Under the pieces are notes generated by a model. It was not told the DNA's origin and did not search any database. It saw only the letters and a program-made list of their open reading frames with translations. From Bacillota bacterium (lineage in GTDB: Bacteria > Bacillota > Clostridia > Christensenellales > Christensenellaceae), in assembly GCA_023393165.1 (NCBI GenBank), contig JAEWMJ010000004.1, positions 62,001-126,000 of the forward strand: DNA of 64,000 bases. Direction: 5' to 3'. The translations under genes and the position numbers were made by a program. Shown here one piece after another: positions 24,488 to 31,704 of the stretch. How positions within the stretch are numbered: position 1 is the stretch's first letter; each line of letters opens with the position of its first letter.

Positions 24488-24507
24488 CCCGGTCAAATTT
24501 GACCGGG
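24488..24507 (-). promoter_or_regulatory. Terminator-like palindrome in sigma-gene leader
   Basis: A perfect 20-bp palindrome, eight GC-rich pairs with loop AATT, followed on the minus strand by TTATTTTTA and then the AGGAGG of the sigma gene. It could attenuate transcription or serve as an operator. Confidence 0.6.
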
Positions 24508-25249
24508 CTGAGCCTGCTCAAAAATGAGCGGATTGACGGTAAACAAAAATGTATACCGTAAGGGTGGCGGTTAGACGAACGCAAAATTGCGCTGGTTGAT
24601 TTTAAGTCGGTGTAAAATTGCGTTGATCTCCACAACTTTGTGGAGTCCTAAAAATTGGCTGCCAACTGCAACGGCGGTCAAAAATGTCCATAGCCTCTTT
24701 CGCTCAATTATGAGCAAAAGCCCGTTTTCTAAAAAACAGAAATCGCACTGCGGCGTGTTTGAACGACATTTCTTGCTGGCTTCCGGCTGTAAGGTTATAA
24801 TGAAACGTTACACCCTTGTCCCTCTACTGAGCCGAAAATCGGGCCTAGTAAGAACTTTTCGCCAATTTTGACGGAAAGTACAGAATGTAAGTACGATATC
24901 GCACCTATCTAAAACATTAGCCGATTTTTCGACCTATCTTTCACTGCCGGAAATTCGGCAATGAGATTTACATGTTAACTACGGAAAAGTTCGCGGTTCG
25001 ATCTCCAAAACTTTGTAGAGATTAATATCCCGAAAACTTCGGTTAATGGTCGGCCCAAAGTTGAGCCAACCTTTTGACGGCTGATATTTCATCCATCTGA
25101 ATTATGCAACGAAATCTCATAGCGGAAAATTCCGCCATGAAAAACGTAAGGTTTTACTTATTTTTCAGTAAAACCCCGTATATGTTGTTTGTAGGGATGC
25201 CCCATTTTAGGGCACCCTTGCAAAGCGCCGCAAATAAAAATACCCCGTA

Positions 25250-25275
25250 CATCTTTGTACAGGGTATGTATTATC
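25250..25275 (-). terminator. Terminator of the transglutaminase-like gene
   Basis: An 11-bp stem with one mismatch (TACCCCGTACA side paired with TGTACAGGGTA side), followed on the minus strand by TATTTTTATTT. It lies 11 bp after the stop at 25286. Confidence 0.75.
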
Positions 25276-25285
25276 ATACATGGCT

Positions 25286-26284
25286 CTATGATTTTTTCTT
25301 TCTTCTTACCAGCAGCAGCAATATGACCGCTACGGCCCCCGCCGCAACAATCCATAAAACAGGCTGCTGTTTGCCTTCTTCCGGCGCAATTGCTTCCGGT
25401 TCCTGAATTATAACCGGCGTCGGCTCCGCGCTTGCAACCACCGGCGCGATCGTGGGCGCCGTGATAGGCGCAGGTTCCGGCGTGGCGTTTGCTATCATGT
25501 ATTTGCTTGAAGTACATGCCGGTAATTTTGGATTAAATTCATCGGGCTTGAATGCCATCAAAAAACTATCGTCTTTTAAAAAATATAACGATCCATCGTT
25601 TTTGATTATGTCCAAATTCATGGTTAAATCAGCATAATACCACTCGCCGTCTACCTTTATAAGATTCCATCTATGGGATTCACCGAGATAAGTCCCGGAT
25701 ACCGAATAACATGGTATATCAATTTTATATAAAAGATACTGTAAAGAATGCGCTATTCCAACACATACGGCCTTTTTGTTTATAATTCCACCGATGATTG
25801 TTTGACTATCGGAGGCAAGTTTTGTATCAATTATACCATTGTCTACCTCTTCTGCGGCATCATTATCGTATTCAATGTTTTTACCAAGATATACGTAAAT
25901 GGCTTTTACTTTTTCGTAATCTGTCATATCATCGTTTATTTTGCTTAATATGACCGCAGATACATTTTGTAATTGTGCGTTTAATTCTTTTTCTTCCTGT
26001 GGTGAATAATGCTCATAAAAATTATATAACTCAGGAGAATCATTCCATATAAATTGTTCGATTTGGTTTGCCCTGTCAAGACTTATCCCATATTTTCCAT
26101 AATCTTTTTTTGCAATAAAATTATGGTTTAAAAGATCTTCATAAACCGCATCATAATATTTTTGCTCACTTTCTGATAATGTTGACCGTGCGTAATATTG
26201 ATCTTTTGTTATTTGGGCATGAACAACGGGGATGAAAGCAAACAGTAATACAACCGATAACATAACGGATAATATTTTTTTCAT
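25286..26284 (-). CDS. Secreted membrane-anchored transglutaminase-like protein
   Basis: A 332-aa exported protein. The signal peptide ends near VVHAQ. The transglutaminase/cysteine-protease core has Cys in KKAVCVGIAHSLQYLL, His in GESHRWNLIKVDGEWYY and Asp in YADLTM, in the canonical order. A Pro/Ala/Thr stalk (APITAPTIAPVVASAEP) leads to a C-terminal membrane helix and RRKKKS tail; no LPXTG is present. Start at 26284 is set by GGAG. It is likely element cargo acting at the cell surface, such as wall crosslinking or cleavage. Confidence 0.82.
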   Translation of the reverse strand: MKKILSVMLSVVLLFAFIPVVHAQITKDQYYARSTLSESEQKYYDAVYEDLLNHNFIAKKDYGKYGISLDRANQIEQFIWNDSPELYNFYEHYSPQEEKELNAQLQNVSAVILSKINDDMTDYEKVKAIYVYLGKNIEYDNDAAEEVDNGIIDTKLASDSQTIIGGIINKKAVCVGIAHSLQYLLYKIDIPCYSVSGTYLGESHRWNLIKVDGEWYYADLTMNLDIIKNDGSLYFLKDDSFLMAFKPDEFNPKLPACTSSKYMIANATPEPAPITAPTIAPVVASAEPTPVIIQEPEAIAPEEGKQQPVLWIVAAGAVAVILLLLVRRKKKS

Positions 26285-26335
26285 ATGCTCCACCCCCCTT
26301 GCTGCTATTATATGCCATTTCTTTAAAATGTCAAC

Positions 26336-27166
26336 CTATCTCCTGGAGTAACCCGGATTGAAGTTCCATCCTCCGGATCTGGATGTATGTGCATCGGTTC
26401 TATTTCTTGAATATCCGGGATTGAAATTCCAATCCCTATAATCTGTACCGGGCGTTCCTGCGTTATCGCCTGTGTACCCTGCTGGATATCCCGTAGGCTG
26501 CGGAGTGGGATTCGTCGCAACGATCTGTGTCGGCTGGCTTGCCGCCTGCGCCCGCTCCCATGCCGCATTTTCTTCAGCCACTTTTTGTGCATAACGCGTG
26601 TTCGCGTTTGAGGTTGCGTTCGCCTCCCTGGCAGACAGTGCTTCCCGTAACTGCTGTTCGTAACCTCTTTGTGTGTCTGAATAGTTTGCGTTATATGCGG
26701 ATATAATGTCGTCCCAATTACCCTGGTATTGGGAGTTCAGCGCCGCAAGGTTGGAATTGTACCCCGTATTCAGATCCGTGATAGATGTGTCGTGGCTTTT
26801 ATTTGCCGCGTTTCTGGAGTTCCGGTAATCCCGCAGAAGGTCAATCGCCGCGCTTTCCGTGATTCCTCCCGTAAGCCCCAGGTTGGACATCAGCGCCGGA
26901 ATGTCCTTTTTGTTTTTTTCACGGCTGATGTACGCCGCGCGCAGGGCGTCTGAAAGCGCCGCGTCCAATTTATTTTCCTGCGCCGTTTTAGTCTCGTTCA
27001 TGGCGTCTATATCGCTTTGCTTGCGTGCCTCCAGCGCCGCAAGAGAAGTGTCTTTGTTAGACGTAAGCGCGCCCAGCGCAGAGTCCCTTTCACTGTTGAT
27101 TTGGGTCGTCGGATCCTCGATCCGGGCCAGTTCTTCCGCATATATTGCGTTCCAATCAATAGCCAT
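26336..27166 (-). CDS. Coiled-coil phage-related protein with C-terminal repeat
   Basis: A 276-aa protein, mostly helical in the first 190 residues (INSERDSALGALTSNKDTSL; LMSNLGLTGGITESAAIDLL). The NLGLTGG...ESA motif and YRNSRN are familiar from hypothetical proteins in the structural region of Firmicute prophages. The C-terminus is Gly/Tyr/Pro-rich and holds a duplicated WNFNPGYSRN/R motif. AAAGGAG precedes the ATG. It may be a virion-associated protein retained by the satellite or a prophage leftover. Confidence 0.55.
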   Translation of the reverse strand: MAIDWNAIYAEELARIEDPTTQINSERDSALGALTSNKDTSLAALEARKQSDIDAMNETKTAQENKLDAALSDALRAAYISREKNKKDIPALMSNLGLTGGITESAAIDLLRDYRNSRNAANKSHDTSITDLNTGYNSNLAALNSQYQGNWDDIISAYNANYSDTQRGYEQQLREALSAREANATSNANTRYAQKVAEENAAWERAQAASQPTQIVATNPTPQPTGYPAGYTGDNAGTPGTDYRDWNFNPGYSRNRTDAHTSRSGGWNFNPGYSRR

Positions 27167-27237
27167 TTGTTCTATCTCCTTTTCGGTTTTTCACTTAATA
27201 TTTATTGTTATCTGCTTTTTAAATATATTTTAATATT

Positions 27238-27420
27238 TCATTGTATCAATTCCGCCTTTCTATAAAGCTCCTGTGCTTTCTGTTCTCGTTTGACTTCGTC
27301 ATTGATAAATTGAGTCAAAAGCATTGAATCTCTATTTATTTCCGCAAGAATTCCTTTATGCTTGTCCCATTCGGCAATCAATCGCAGAAACCCTCTTTTA
27401 ACAACATCTTGTGAAACCAT
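27238..27420 (-). CDS. Small hypothetical protein downstream of terS
   Basis: A 60-aa charged helical protein (VVKRGFLRLIAEWDKHKGIL, then FINDEVKREQKAQEL). Its ATG directly abuts the terS stop codon (TAAATG), so expression is coupled to terS. I do not recognise the family. A role near packaging is inferred from position only. Confidence 0.5.
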   Translation of the reverse strand: MVSQDVVKRGFLRLIAEWDKHKGILAEINRDSMLLTQFINDEVKREQKAQELYRKAELIQ

Positions 27421-27978
27421 TTAAACCCCCCATTCTTCTAATTCACCACTCAAAACCACCGTTATATTTGCATCGACTTTGTCAGGCTCATTGTAGCCAC
27501 ACATACGGTTGGCAAGTTCGATCGCCTTTAGCTTATCGAACAACTTGAATTTTAATGTACCGTCTTTACTGAGTGATATTTCCTGTATAACAGATCCGTC
27601 CACATCATCAGAGTTCAGGAGTTCAACGACTGTCTTATAATCTATGACCGGTTCGCCTGTTTCCGGATCGCGACTCACAACGGTCTTAGCAGTCTTGTAC
27701 ATAAGATATTTTTTTATATCTGCTTTGGCTATTGTCGCAAGTAGCGTAAGCGACTGTTTACGAGTCCAAATTTCGGCGCTTTCAAGTTCCCTTTTTCCCT
27801 TTTCGATCATTGCCCTTATATTGTCCTGATTGGCTAAAAGGCTTGCTTTCTCTATAACGGTTTTGTCTGACATATTCCGCACATCATAAGCATTCCTGTA
27901 TGCGTCTGCCTGAGTCATTCCGTCTATGATGTTATTTGCAAATTTCAATTGCTTTGCTGTAAGATTCCGTTCTTTCAT
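27421..27978 (-). CDS. terS: Phage terminase small subunit
   Basis: A 185-aa protein of the Terminase_2 family. The N-terminal helix-turn-helix reads LTAKQLKFANNIIDGMTQAD then AYRNAYDVRNMSDKTVIEKA, the typical opening of Firmicute TerS. The rest includes ADIKKYLMYK and a C-terminal helix. TerS binds the pac/cos site and recruits large terminase. No terL follows; instead there is a 60-aa gene. Satellites of the SaPI type carry exactly such a solitary terS to redirect helper packaging. Confidence 0.85.
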   Translation of the reverse strand: MKERNLTAKQLKFANNIIDGMTQADAYRNAYDVRNMSDKTVIEKASLLANQDNIRAMIEKGKRELESAEIWTRKQSLTLLATIAKADIKKYLMYKTAKTVVSRDPETGEPVIDYKTVVELLNSDDVDGSVIQEISLSKDGTLKFKLFDKLKAIELANRMCGYNEPDKVDANITVVLSGELEEWGV

Positions 27979-28009
27979 TTGTCATATATCCCTTCTTGAT
28001 AAATAGGGT

Positions 28010-28025
28010 TCCTGAATTTTCAGGA
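28010..28025. repeat. Class I hairpin upstream of terS
   Basis: TCCTGA, loop ATTT, TCAGGA: the same geometry as in the arrays, here 32 bp upstream of the terS start. Confidence 0.6.
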
Positions 28026-28128
28026 GACCTTCTATAATTCTCTCAGCGTTCTTTTGAAAAAGAAAAGGCGCTTGCATTCGCTAACGCCCTTCGTACATAT
28101 TTCCACAACTGCATTATCTCATATTTCG

Positions 28129-28175
28129 AACTACTATGTTTTACTAAAAACTACTATTTACTACTCTCTACTACT
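28129..28175. repeat. ACTACTA-type short direct repeats
   Basis: Four ACTACT words and one TACTA in under 50 bp (AACTACTAT, TACTA, AACTACTATT, TACTACT, CTACTACT), just after the gene ending at 28175. Iteron-like; a candidate replication or packaging site, unproven. Confidence 0.4.
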
Positions 28176-28552
28176 CATTTAGAAAAAAAATATTTCTTTT
28201 TTATGATCTTCATGTAGTCAAGAGCTTCCTTGAAAACTCTGTCTATCGGCGCCGGTAACCTTACATTGTTTTTCCGTTCTTTCCGGGCTTCCTCATATGA
28301 GCGGTATTCCTCCATGATATGCTTATCCGTTAAATAGATATAATTTACTTCGGAATCACCTTCGGCGCTGTATGCTATATATAACTCGTCTATCCATAAT
28401 TGCATCCCGTTTCCTGCATAAATAGGAATCATGGAATGATATTTAATAAGCGCCCGGCAGATATCTTTTTCATTCGGGATATTTACGCCCAATCTGTTTG
28501 AAAGTCTTATAGCTGCTTCAGCTATTTCCTTTCTGGATAAATATTTACTCAC
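28175..28552 (-). CDS. Hypothetical protein of the replication operon
   Basis: A 125-aa protein beginning with a helix-turn-helix-like stretch (LSRKEIAEAAIRLSNRLGVN) and ending with a basic helix (MKIIKKKYFF). The start is GTG at 28552, overlapping the stop of the preceding gene by four bases (GTGA), so translation is coupled. I do not recognise the family. It is the last gene of the unit running from 30865 before the terS unit. Confidence 0.5.
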   Translation of the reverse strand: MSKYLSRKEIAEAAIRLSNRLGVNIPNEKDICRALIKYHSMIPIYAGNGMQLWIDELYIAYSAEGDSEVNYIYLTDKHIMEEYRSYEEARKERKNNVRLPAPIDRVFKEALDYMKIIKKKYFFSK

Positions 28553-28977
28553 ACTGCCGCCTGTTCATCATTCAGAATTATGTTCAGATTCTTTAAGGCC
28601 CGTCCATGTATGTTGTAAGTATGGGATAAGCTTATATTCATTTCGTCCGCTATTTCATCCCAGGACTTACCGCAAAGATACCGCATTTCAAGCAATATTC
28701 TTTCACCGTCATTTTTTAGCAATCGGATCTTTTCCGAAACATCCCGGATTATACCCATGTATTTGTCAATGTCCTTGTTGATTGCATCCTCCATGAGAAC
28801 CATCTTAATGACGGTATCTTCCATCCTGTCTTTTCTTAATGGAACAGTGACTTTATTCTCTTGCAATGCTCCCGTGACGTTTAATGCCAGGGATCGCAGT
28901 TTTTCAAGTTCTTCACGTTTGGTTTTTATGCTTAAATCAAGATAATTTGCTCTTTTTAAAAAGTCTTTTGATTGCAT
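28549..28977 (-). CDS. DUF1492/ArpU-like phage transcription regulator
   Basis: A 142-aa protein. An N-terminal coiled coil (YLDLSIKTKREELEKLRSLA) leads to a sigma region-4-like helix-turn-helix: MRYLCGKSWDEIADEMNISL then HTYNIHGRALKNL. ArpU, RinA and DUF1492 proteins with this plan activate late phage transcription, including packaging genes. The start at 28977 is chosen over the ATG at 29001 because GGGGAT lies upstream and homology begins there. In this position it is a plausible activator of the terS unit. Confidence 0.75.
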   Translation of the reverse strand: MQSKDFLKRANYLDLSIKTKREELEKLRSLALNVTGALQENKVTVPLRKDRMEDTVIKMVLMEDAINKDIDKYMGIIRDVSEKIRLLKNDGERILLEMRYLCGKSWDEIADEMNISLSHTYNIHGRALKNLNIILNDEQAAV

Positions 28978-28997
28978 TGTAATCCCCATTACCCCCA

Positions 28998-29720
28998 TCA
29001 TAAAGCCGTTTTAAGCCGTATATTTTTATTCGCGTCTTTCCTTATCTGGTGATAGTTCCCTTTTGTCATTTCATAAATCCGGCTCCCGATGGCCTCGTCG
29101 ATATCCCTCAGATCGTCCGTTGTTTTTTCGCTTGTGATGATTGTTGCTTTGCCTTTTCTATACCGGCTGTCAATTATGTCATAGGCGGCGTTTTTAAAAC
29201 CATCCGAAACTGAGCCTTTCAAAAAATCGTCAATGTACAGCACCGGAACGTTTGTGAACTTATTCAGCGATTCATAATATTCTTCCTCTCGGAACTGGTT
29301 CCGCATGAGTTCAAGCGCCATTTCCCTCCACTTTTTATATTCACAATCAAACCCCGAATACATAAGTTCGCGCACTACCGCGGTTGCTAAATGGCTCTTA
29401 CCGGCCCCGACCTGCCCGGATATCATAAACCAGTTTTTAGAGCCGCCTTTCACCGATTCGGCGTATTTTTGTGCTGCCTCCCTTATCGCCGCTTGCCAGG
29501 GTTCATCGACGGCAAAGGTTTCAAAGGTCTTCGTGTCAATAATTGGTTCCAGTCCGCTTTTCTTTATCCTGTACGCTGTCCGTTTAAGCTGCATACACTC
29601 ACATTCACGCCATGCGGTACAGGATGGATCAAGCGGGTGCGGTACGCTCTGACCACCTTTGTCGTTGCATTTTTCACAGTGATAGCTTAAAAGTTCCTGA
29701 TAATTCGATATTTGTCTCAA
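28998..29720 (-). CDS. DnaC-type helicase loader ATPase
   Basis: A 240-aa AAA+ protein. An N-terminal zinc finger (HCEKCNDKGG and CTAWRECEC) precedes Walker A GQVGAGKSHLA and Walker B VPVLYIDDFLK; sensor IITSEKTTDDL follows. It would load the host replicative helicase onto the element's origin. The start is TTG at 29720, whose bases overlap the stop of the initiator gene (TTGA) with AAGGAG upstream; the ATG at 29810 lies well inside the upstream gene. Confidence 0.88.
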   Translation of the reverse strand: MRQISNYQELLSYHCEKCNDKGGQSVPHPLDPSCTAWRECECMQLKRTAYRIKKSGLEPIIDTKTFETFAVDEPWQAAIREAAQKYAESVKGGSKNWFMISGQVGAGKSHLATAVVRELMYSGFDCEYKKWREMALELMRNQFREEEYYESLNKFTNVPVLYIDDFLKGSVSDGFKNAAYDIIDSRYRKGKATIITSEKTTDDLRDIDEAIGSRIYEMTKGNYHQIRKDANKNIRLKTAL

Positions 29721-30430
29721 TATTCGACGACTCCTTTCAATTTTACATGTTCGTTTTTTGGGGATTGTTGCGGATTGTCTTTTCTCCACCAAGTCATAAT
29801 TGTGGCGCAATGGTCCTTATATCTTTTTTCTTTGCTTTTCATATAGCAGCTTAGTTTCTCGATATAGGGTTCTAGTTCGGAATGTATGGCTTCTTTGAGT
29901 ACCATATATTCTTCGTCATCAAGTAAGACGTTCCTAAACTGTCCATACTTATTTTTGGGTTTTACGGGCGGGGTTTCCTCGCCCTCTATACTTTCCTTAT
30001 CTATACTAACCTTACCTATACTATACTGCGGTTCCGTACTGGAACCATTTTGGATATAATTTGTATCCATTTCGGAGCCGCCTTGTATTTGTAACTCGTA
30101 GCTGCCATTGGGTAATATGTTTAAAAGCTGTTTTTCATTTATGAATTGTGTTTCCTGGTATCGGTCTTTTTTGATCTGGTTATTAACCCGCCAATCCGTT
30201 ATGACACAAATCCCGCTTTTGAATTGAATGATAAACCCCGAATTGATCAATGCGTCGTGATCCTTTTTGTCACATTTCATAAGCCGCATTGTTGCCTCCG
30301 GGGAAGATATAAACCCGTCATCGTCGGCAAACATACTATAGCCCAGATATAAGGTATGTGCTGAATGACTCAGTTTTAAAAATCGGTCTGAAATAATTGT
30401 TTCCTGGCTGAACATTCGCCTTCGTGCCAT
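29717..30430 (-). CDS. Phage replisome organizer / replication initiator
   Basis: A 237-aa protein opening with MARRRMFSQETIISDRFLKL and AHTLYLGYSMFADDDGFIS, the conserved start of Firmicute phage replication initiators related to DnaD-type replisome organizers. The C-terminus holds KEKRYKDHCATIMTWWRKDN, typical of the DnaD-like tail. It is followed at once by the DnaC-like loader, the standard initiator-loader pair. It should bind the element origin, which I could not locate with certainty. Confidence 0.82.
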   Translation of the reverse strand: MARRRMFSQETIISDRFLKLSHSAHTLYLGYSMFADDDGFISSPEATMRLMKCDKKDHDALINSGFIIQFKSGICVITDWRVNNQIKKDRYQETQFINEKQLLNILPNGSYELQIQGGSEMDTNYIQNGSSTEPQYSIGKVSIDKESIEGEETPPVKPKNKYGQFRNVLLDDEEYMVLKEAIHSELEPYIEKLSCYMKSKEKRYKDHCATIMTWWRKDNPQQSPKNEHVKLKGVVEY

Positions 30431-30438
30431 ATTCGCCC

Positions 30439-30681
30439 CTACCTTTCCGGGATTGCACGGATTGCCCCAGTTTCGTTCTTTCCAACAGTTCCTTTTGTAA
30501 ATAGCGCCTCAATAGAGTACGTTGAGATAAGCGGTTTTTTTCCAATAAATACGGCCGCAAGTTGACCTGAACGTACCAAGGATCTCAGCCCGTTTAATGT
30601 GATTGACGTGTCCGGATGATCCTTTTTTATTTGCTCATACGCTTTGGGAAGTGATAATGCATTCCATTTTGATTCATCCAA
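30439..30681 (-). CDS. Small excisionase-like DNA-binding protein
   Basis: An 80-aa protein with SITLNGLRSLVRSGQLAAVF and IGKKPLISTYSIEALFTKG, the winged-helix plan of phage excisionase/MerR-like proteins (helix-turn-helix then a strand naming the substrate wing). It lies second in the early operon, between the 60-aa HTH protein and the replication initiator, where Xis sits in many satellites. Assignment as Xis is inference. Confidence 0.6.
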   Translation of the reverse strand: MDESKWNALSLPKAYEQIKKDHPDTSITLNGLRSLVRSGQLAAVFIGKKPLISTYSIEALFTKGTVGKNETGAIRAIPER

Positions 30682-30682
30682 A

Positions 30683-30865
30683 TTATTTACACCCCTTTAA
30701 TTCTTTGATAATAGCCCTAATCTTTTCCTTTTCCTCTGGTTTGAATTCTTTGCGTAGTTTACGGCTAAACGTAGCATCGGCGCACCCGTATCTGTCCGCA
30801 ATTTCCCAAAGCTTTAAATCATTTTGTGCAATTTCTGCCCTTATGTCCTGATTCTTTAATTGCAT
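30683..30865 (-). CDS. Small phage HTH regulator
   Basis: A 60-aa protein: NQDIRAEIAQNDLKLWEIAD then RYGCADATFSRKLRKEF forms a helix-turn-helix, with KEKIRAIIKEL as the closing helix. Proteins of this kind are very common as the first rightward gene in Firmicute prophages. The start at 30865 is set by AAAGGAG; the 22 extra upstream codons have no site. First gene of the divergent early operon. Confidence 0.75.
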   Translation of the reverse strand: MQLKNQDIRAEIAQNDLKLWEIADRYGCADATFSRKLRKEFKPEEKEKIRAIIKELKGCK

Positions 30866-30882
30866 TTTTTTTCTCCTTTCTA

Positions 30883-31015
30883 TTGACAACACGCCCACGA
30901 TAGTAGATAATATAATCATCAACATCAACAATTATAGTGTAACATTTTCGGAATGGTATTACAATAGAGGTGTGTGTGTAACACACTATAATTCACAATG
31001 ATATATTAAAGGGGT
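30883..31015. promoter_or_regulatory. Repressor/early-operon switch region
   Basis: Between divergent genes. Plus strand: TTGACA (30883-30888), 17-bp spacer, GATAAT (30906-30911). Repeated words AGTGTAACA and GTGTAACAC flank TATAGTGT...ACACTATA inverted repeats at about 30933-30990. These are likely operators for the repressor encoded at 31024. Confidence 0.65.
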
Positions 31016-31023
31016 TTTAAAAT

Positions 31024-31704
31024 ATGTCAAATTTAACATTTGGTGAGAGAATATCAAAAATGAGAAAAAAGCGTGGCTTCTCATCTCAAGTAAAATTTGC
31101 AAAGGCTCTCTGTGTCTCTCCAGCTTCCGTAAATTACTATGAAAATAATGACAGAAAACCAGATTATGAAATATTTTCCAGAATCGCGGACGTACTGGAC
31201 GTTTCTTATGATTACTTGCTAGGGAAAAGCGAAAACCCAAAAAGAGAAAATGTTGCCATTGGCGCCATTACTGGCCTTTCGGATGATTCAATCAGATGGC
31301 TTTCCCTTATAAATGAGCGGAGAAACATTGACCTTAAAGAATTTGTTGAAGGGCTTGGCGACGAAGAGGCAAAACCGGAGGACAGTTGTTCTGATATAGA
31401 ATCAATTTACCAACATAAGGCAATAAATAAATTATTGGAGACCCATATAGGACGATCTATAATTAACGATTTGGCTTGTTATTTGTATATGGAATACACA
31501 GACCAAGACGGGGGCGAAAAATCAATAGATATATGGGCAAAAGATCGCTATTCACCACAAAATAAAAAAGGTGTTCCGATAGTGTTTGCACTAAAAGATA
31601 TAAATGCAATACACCTTACCAATTTACAGTTAAGGCTTGCGGACTTAAAAAGAGAGCTAGACAAAGAAAATGAAGCGGAGGCTAAACGAAATGGCGAAGA
31701 TTGA
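31024..31704 (+). CDS. XRE-family master repressor of the element
   Basis: A 226-aa protein. The helix-turn-helix is GFSSQVKFAKALCVSPASVN with the classic Cro/CI end DVLDVSYDYLLGKSENP. The C-terminal 150 residues lack the Ala-Gly, Ser and Lys motifs of LexA/CI S24 peptidases, so RecA-driven self-cleavage is not expected. Satellite repressors such as Stl are likewise non-cleavable and are lifted by a helper-phage protein. It is divergent from the early operon and overlaps the integrase start by 14 bases. Confidence 0.85.
   Translation: MSNLTFGERISKMRKKRGFSSQVKFAKALCVSPASVNYYENNDRKPDYEIFSRIADVLDVSYDYLLGKSENPKRENVAIGAITGLSDDSIRWLSLINERRNIDLKEFVEGLGDEEAKPEDSCSDIESIYQHKAINKLLETHIGRSIINDLACYLYMEYTDQDGGEKSIDIWAKDRYSPQNKKGVPIVFALKDINAIHLTNLQLRLADLKRELDKENEAEAKRNGED

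Larger units (their letters stand above)
24481..25285. repeat. Hairpin array C (upstream of sigma gene)
   Basis: The densest array in an 800-bp gene-free stretch. Perfect class I hairpins: 24488-24507 (CCCGGTCA, AATT), 24516-24529 (GCTCA, AAAA), 24580-24591 (CGCA, AAAT), 24628-24645 (CTCCACA, ACTT), 24702-24715 (GCTCA, ATTA), 25122-25135 (GCGGA, AAAT). One-mismatch members: 24676-24689, 24855-24878, 25052-25067. Others: 24945-24960, 25030-25042, 25150-25175. The 47-bp block 25187-25233 repeats 18186-18232. Confidence 0.72.

Noticed and set aside
24481..25240. Hairpin arrays as a CRISPR array
   Set aside because: The repeats are palindromes with differing stem sequences and irregular spacing; there are no identical direct repeats with unique spacers and no cas gene.
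23320..25240. Hairpins as integron attC sites with gene cassettes
   Set aside because: No R-box/L-box (RYYYAAC/GTTRRRY) pairs flank single genes, and the integrase lacks the integron-specific insert; the hairpins cluster away from genes.
28998..29810. ATG start at 29810 for the DnaC-like gene
   Set aside because: It would overlap the initiator gene by 94 bases; TTG at 29720 has AAGGAG and a 4-base overlap.
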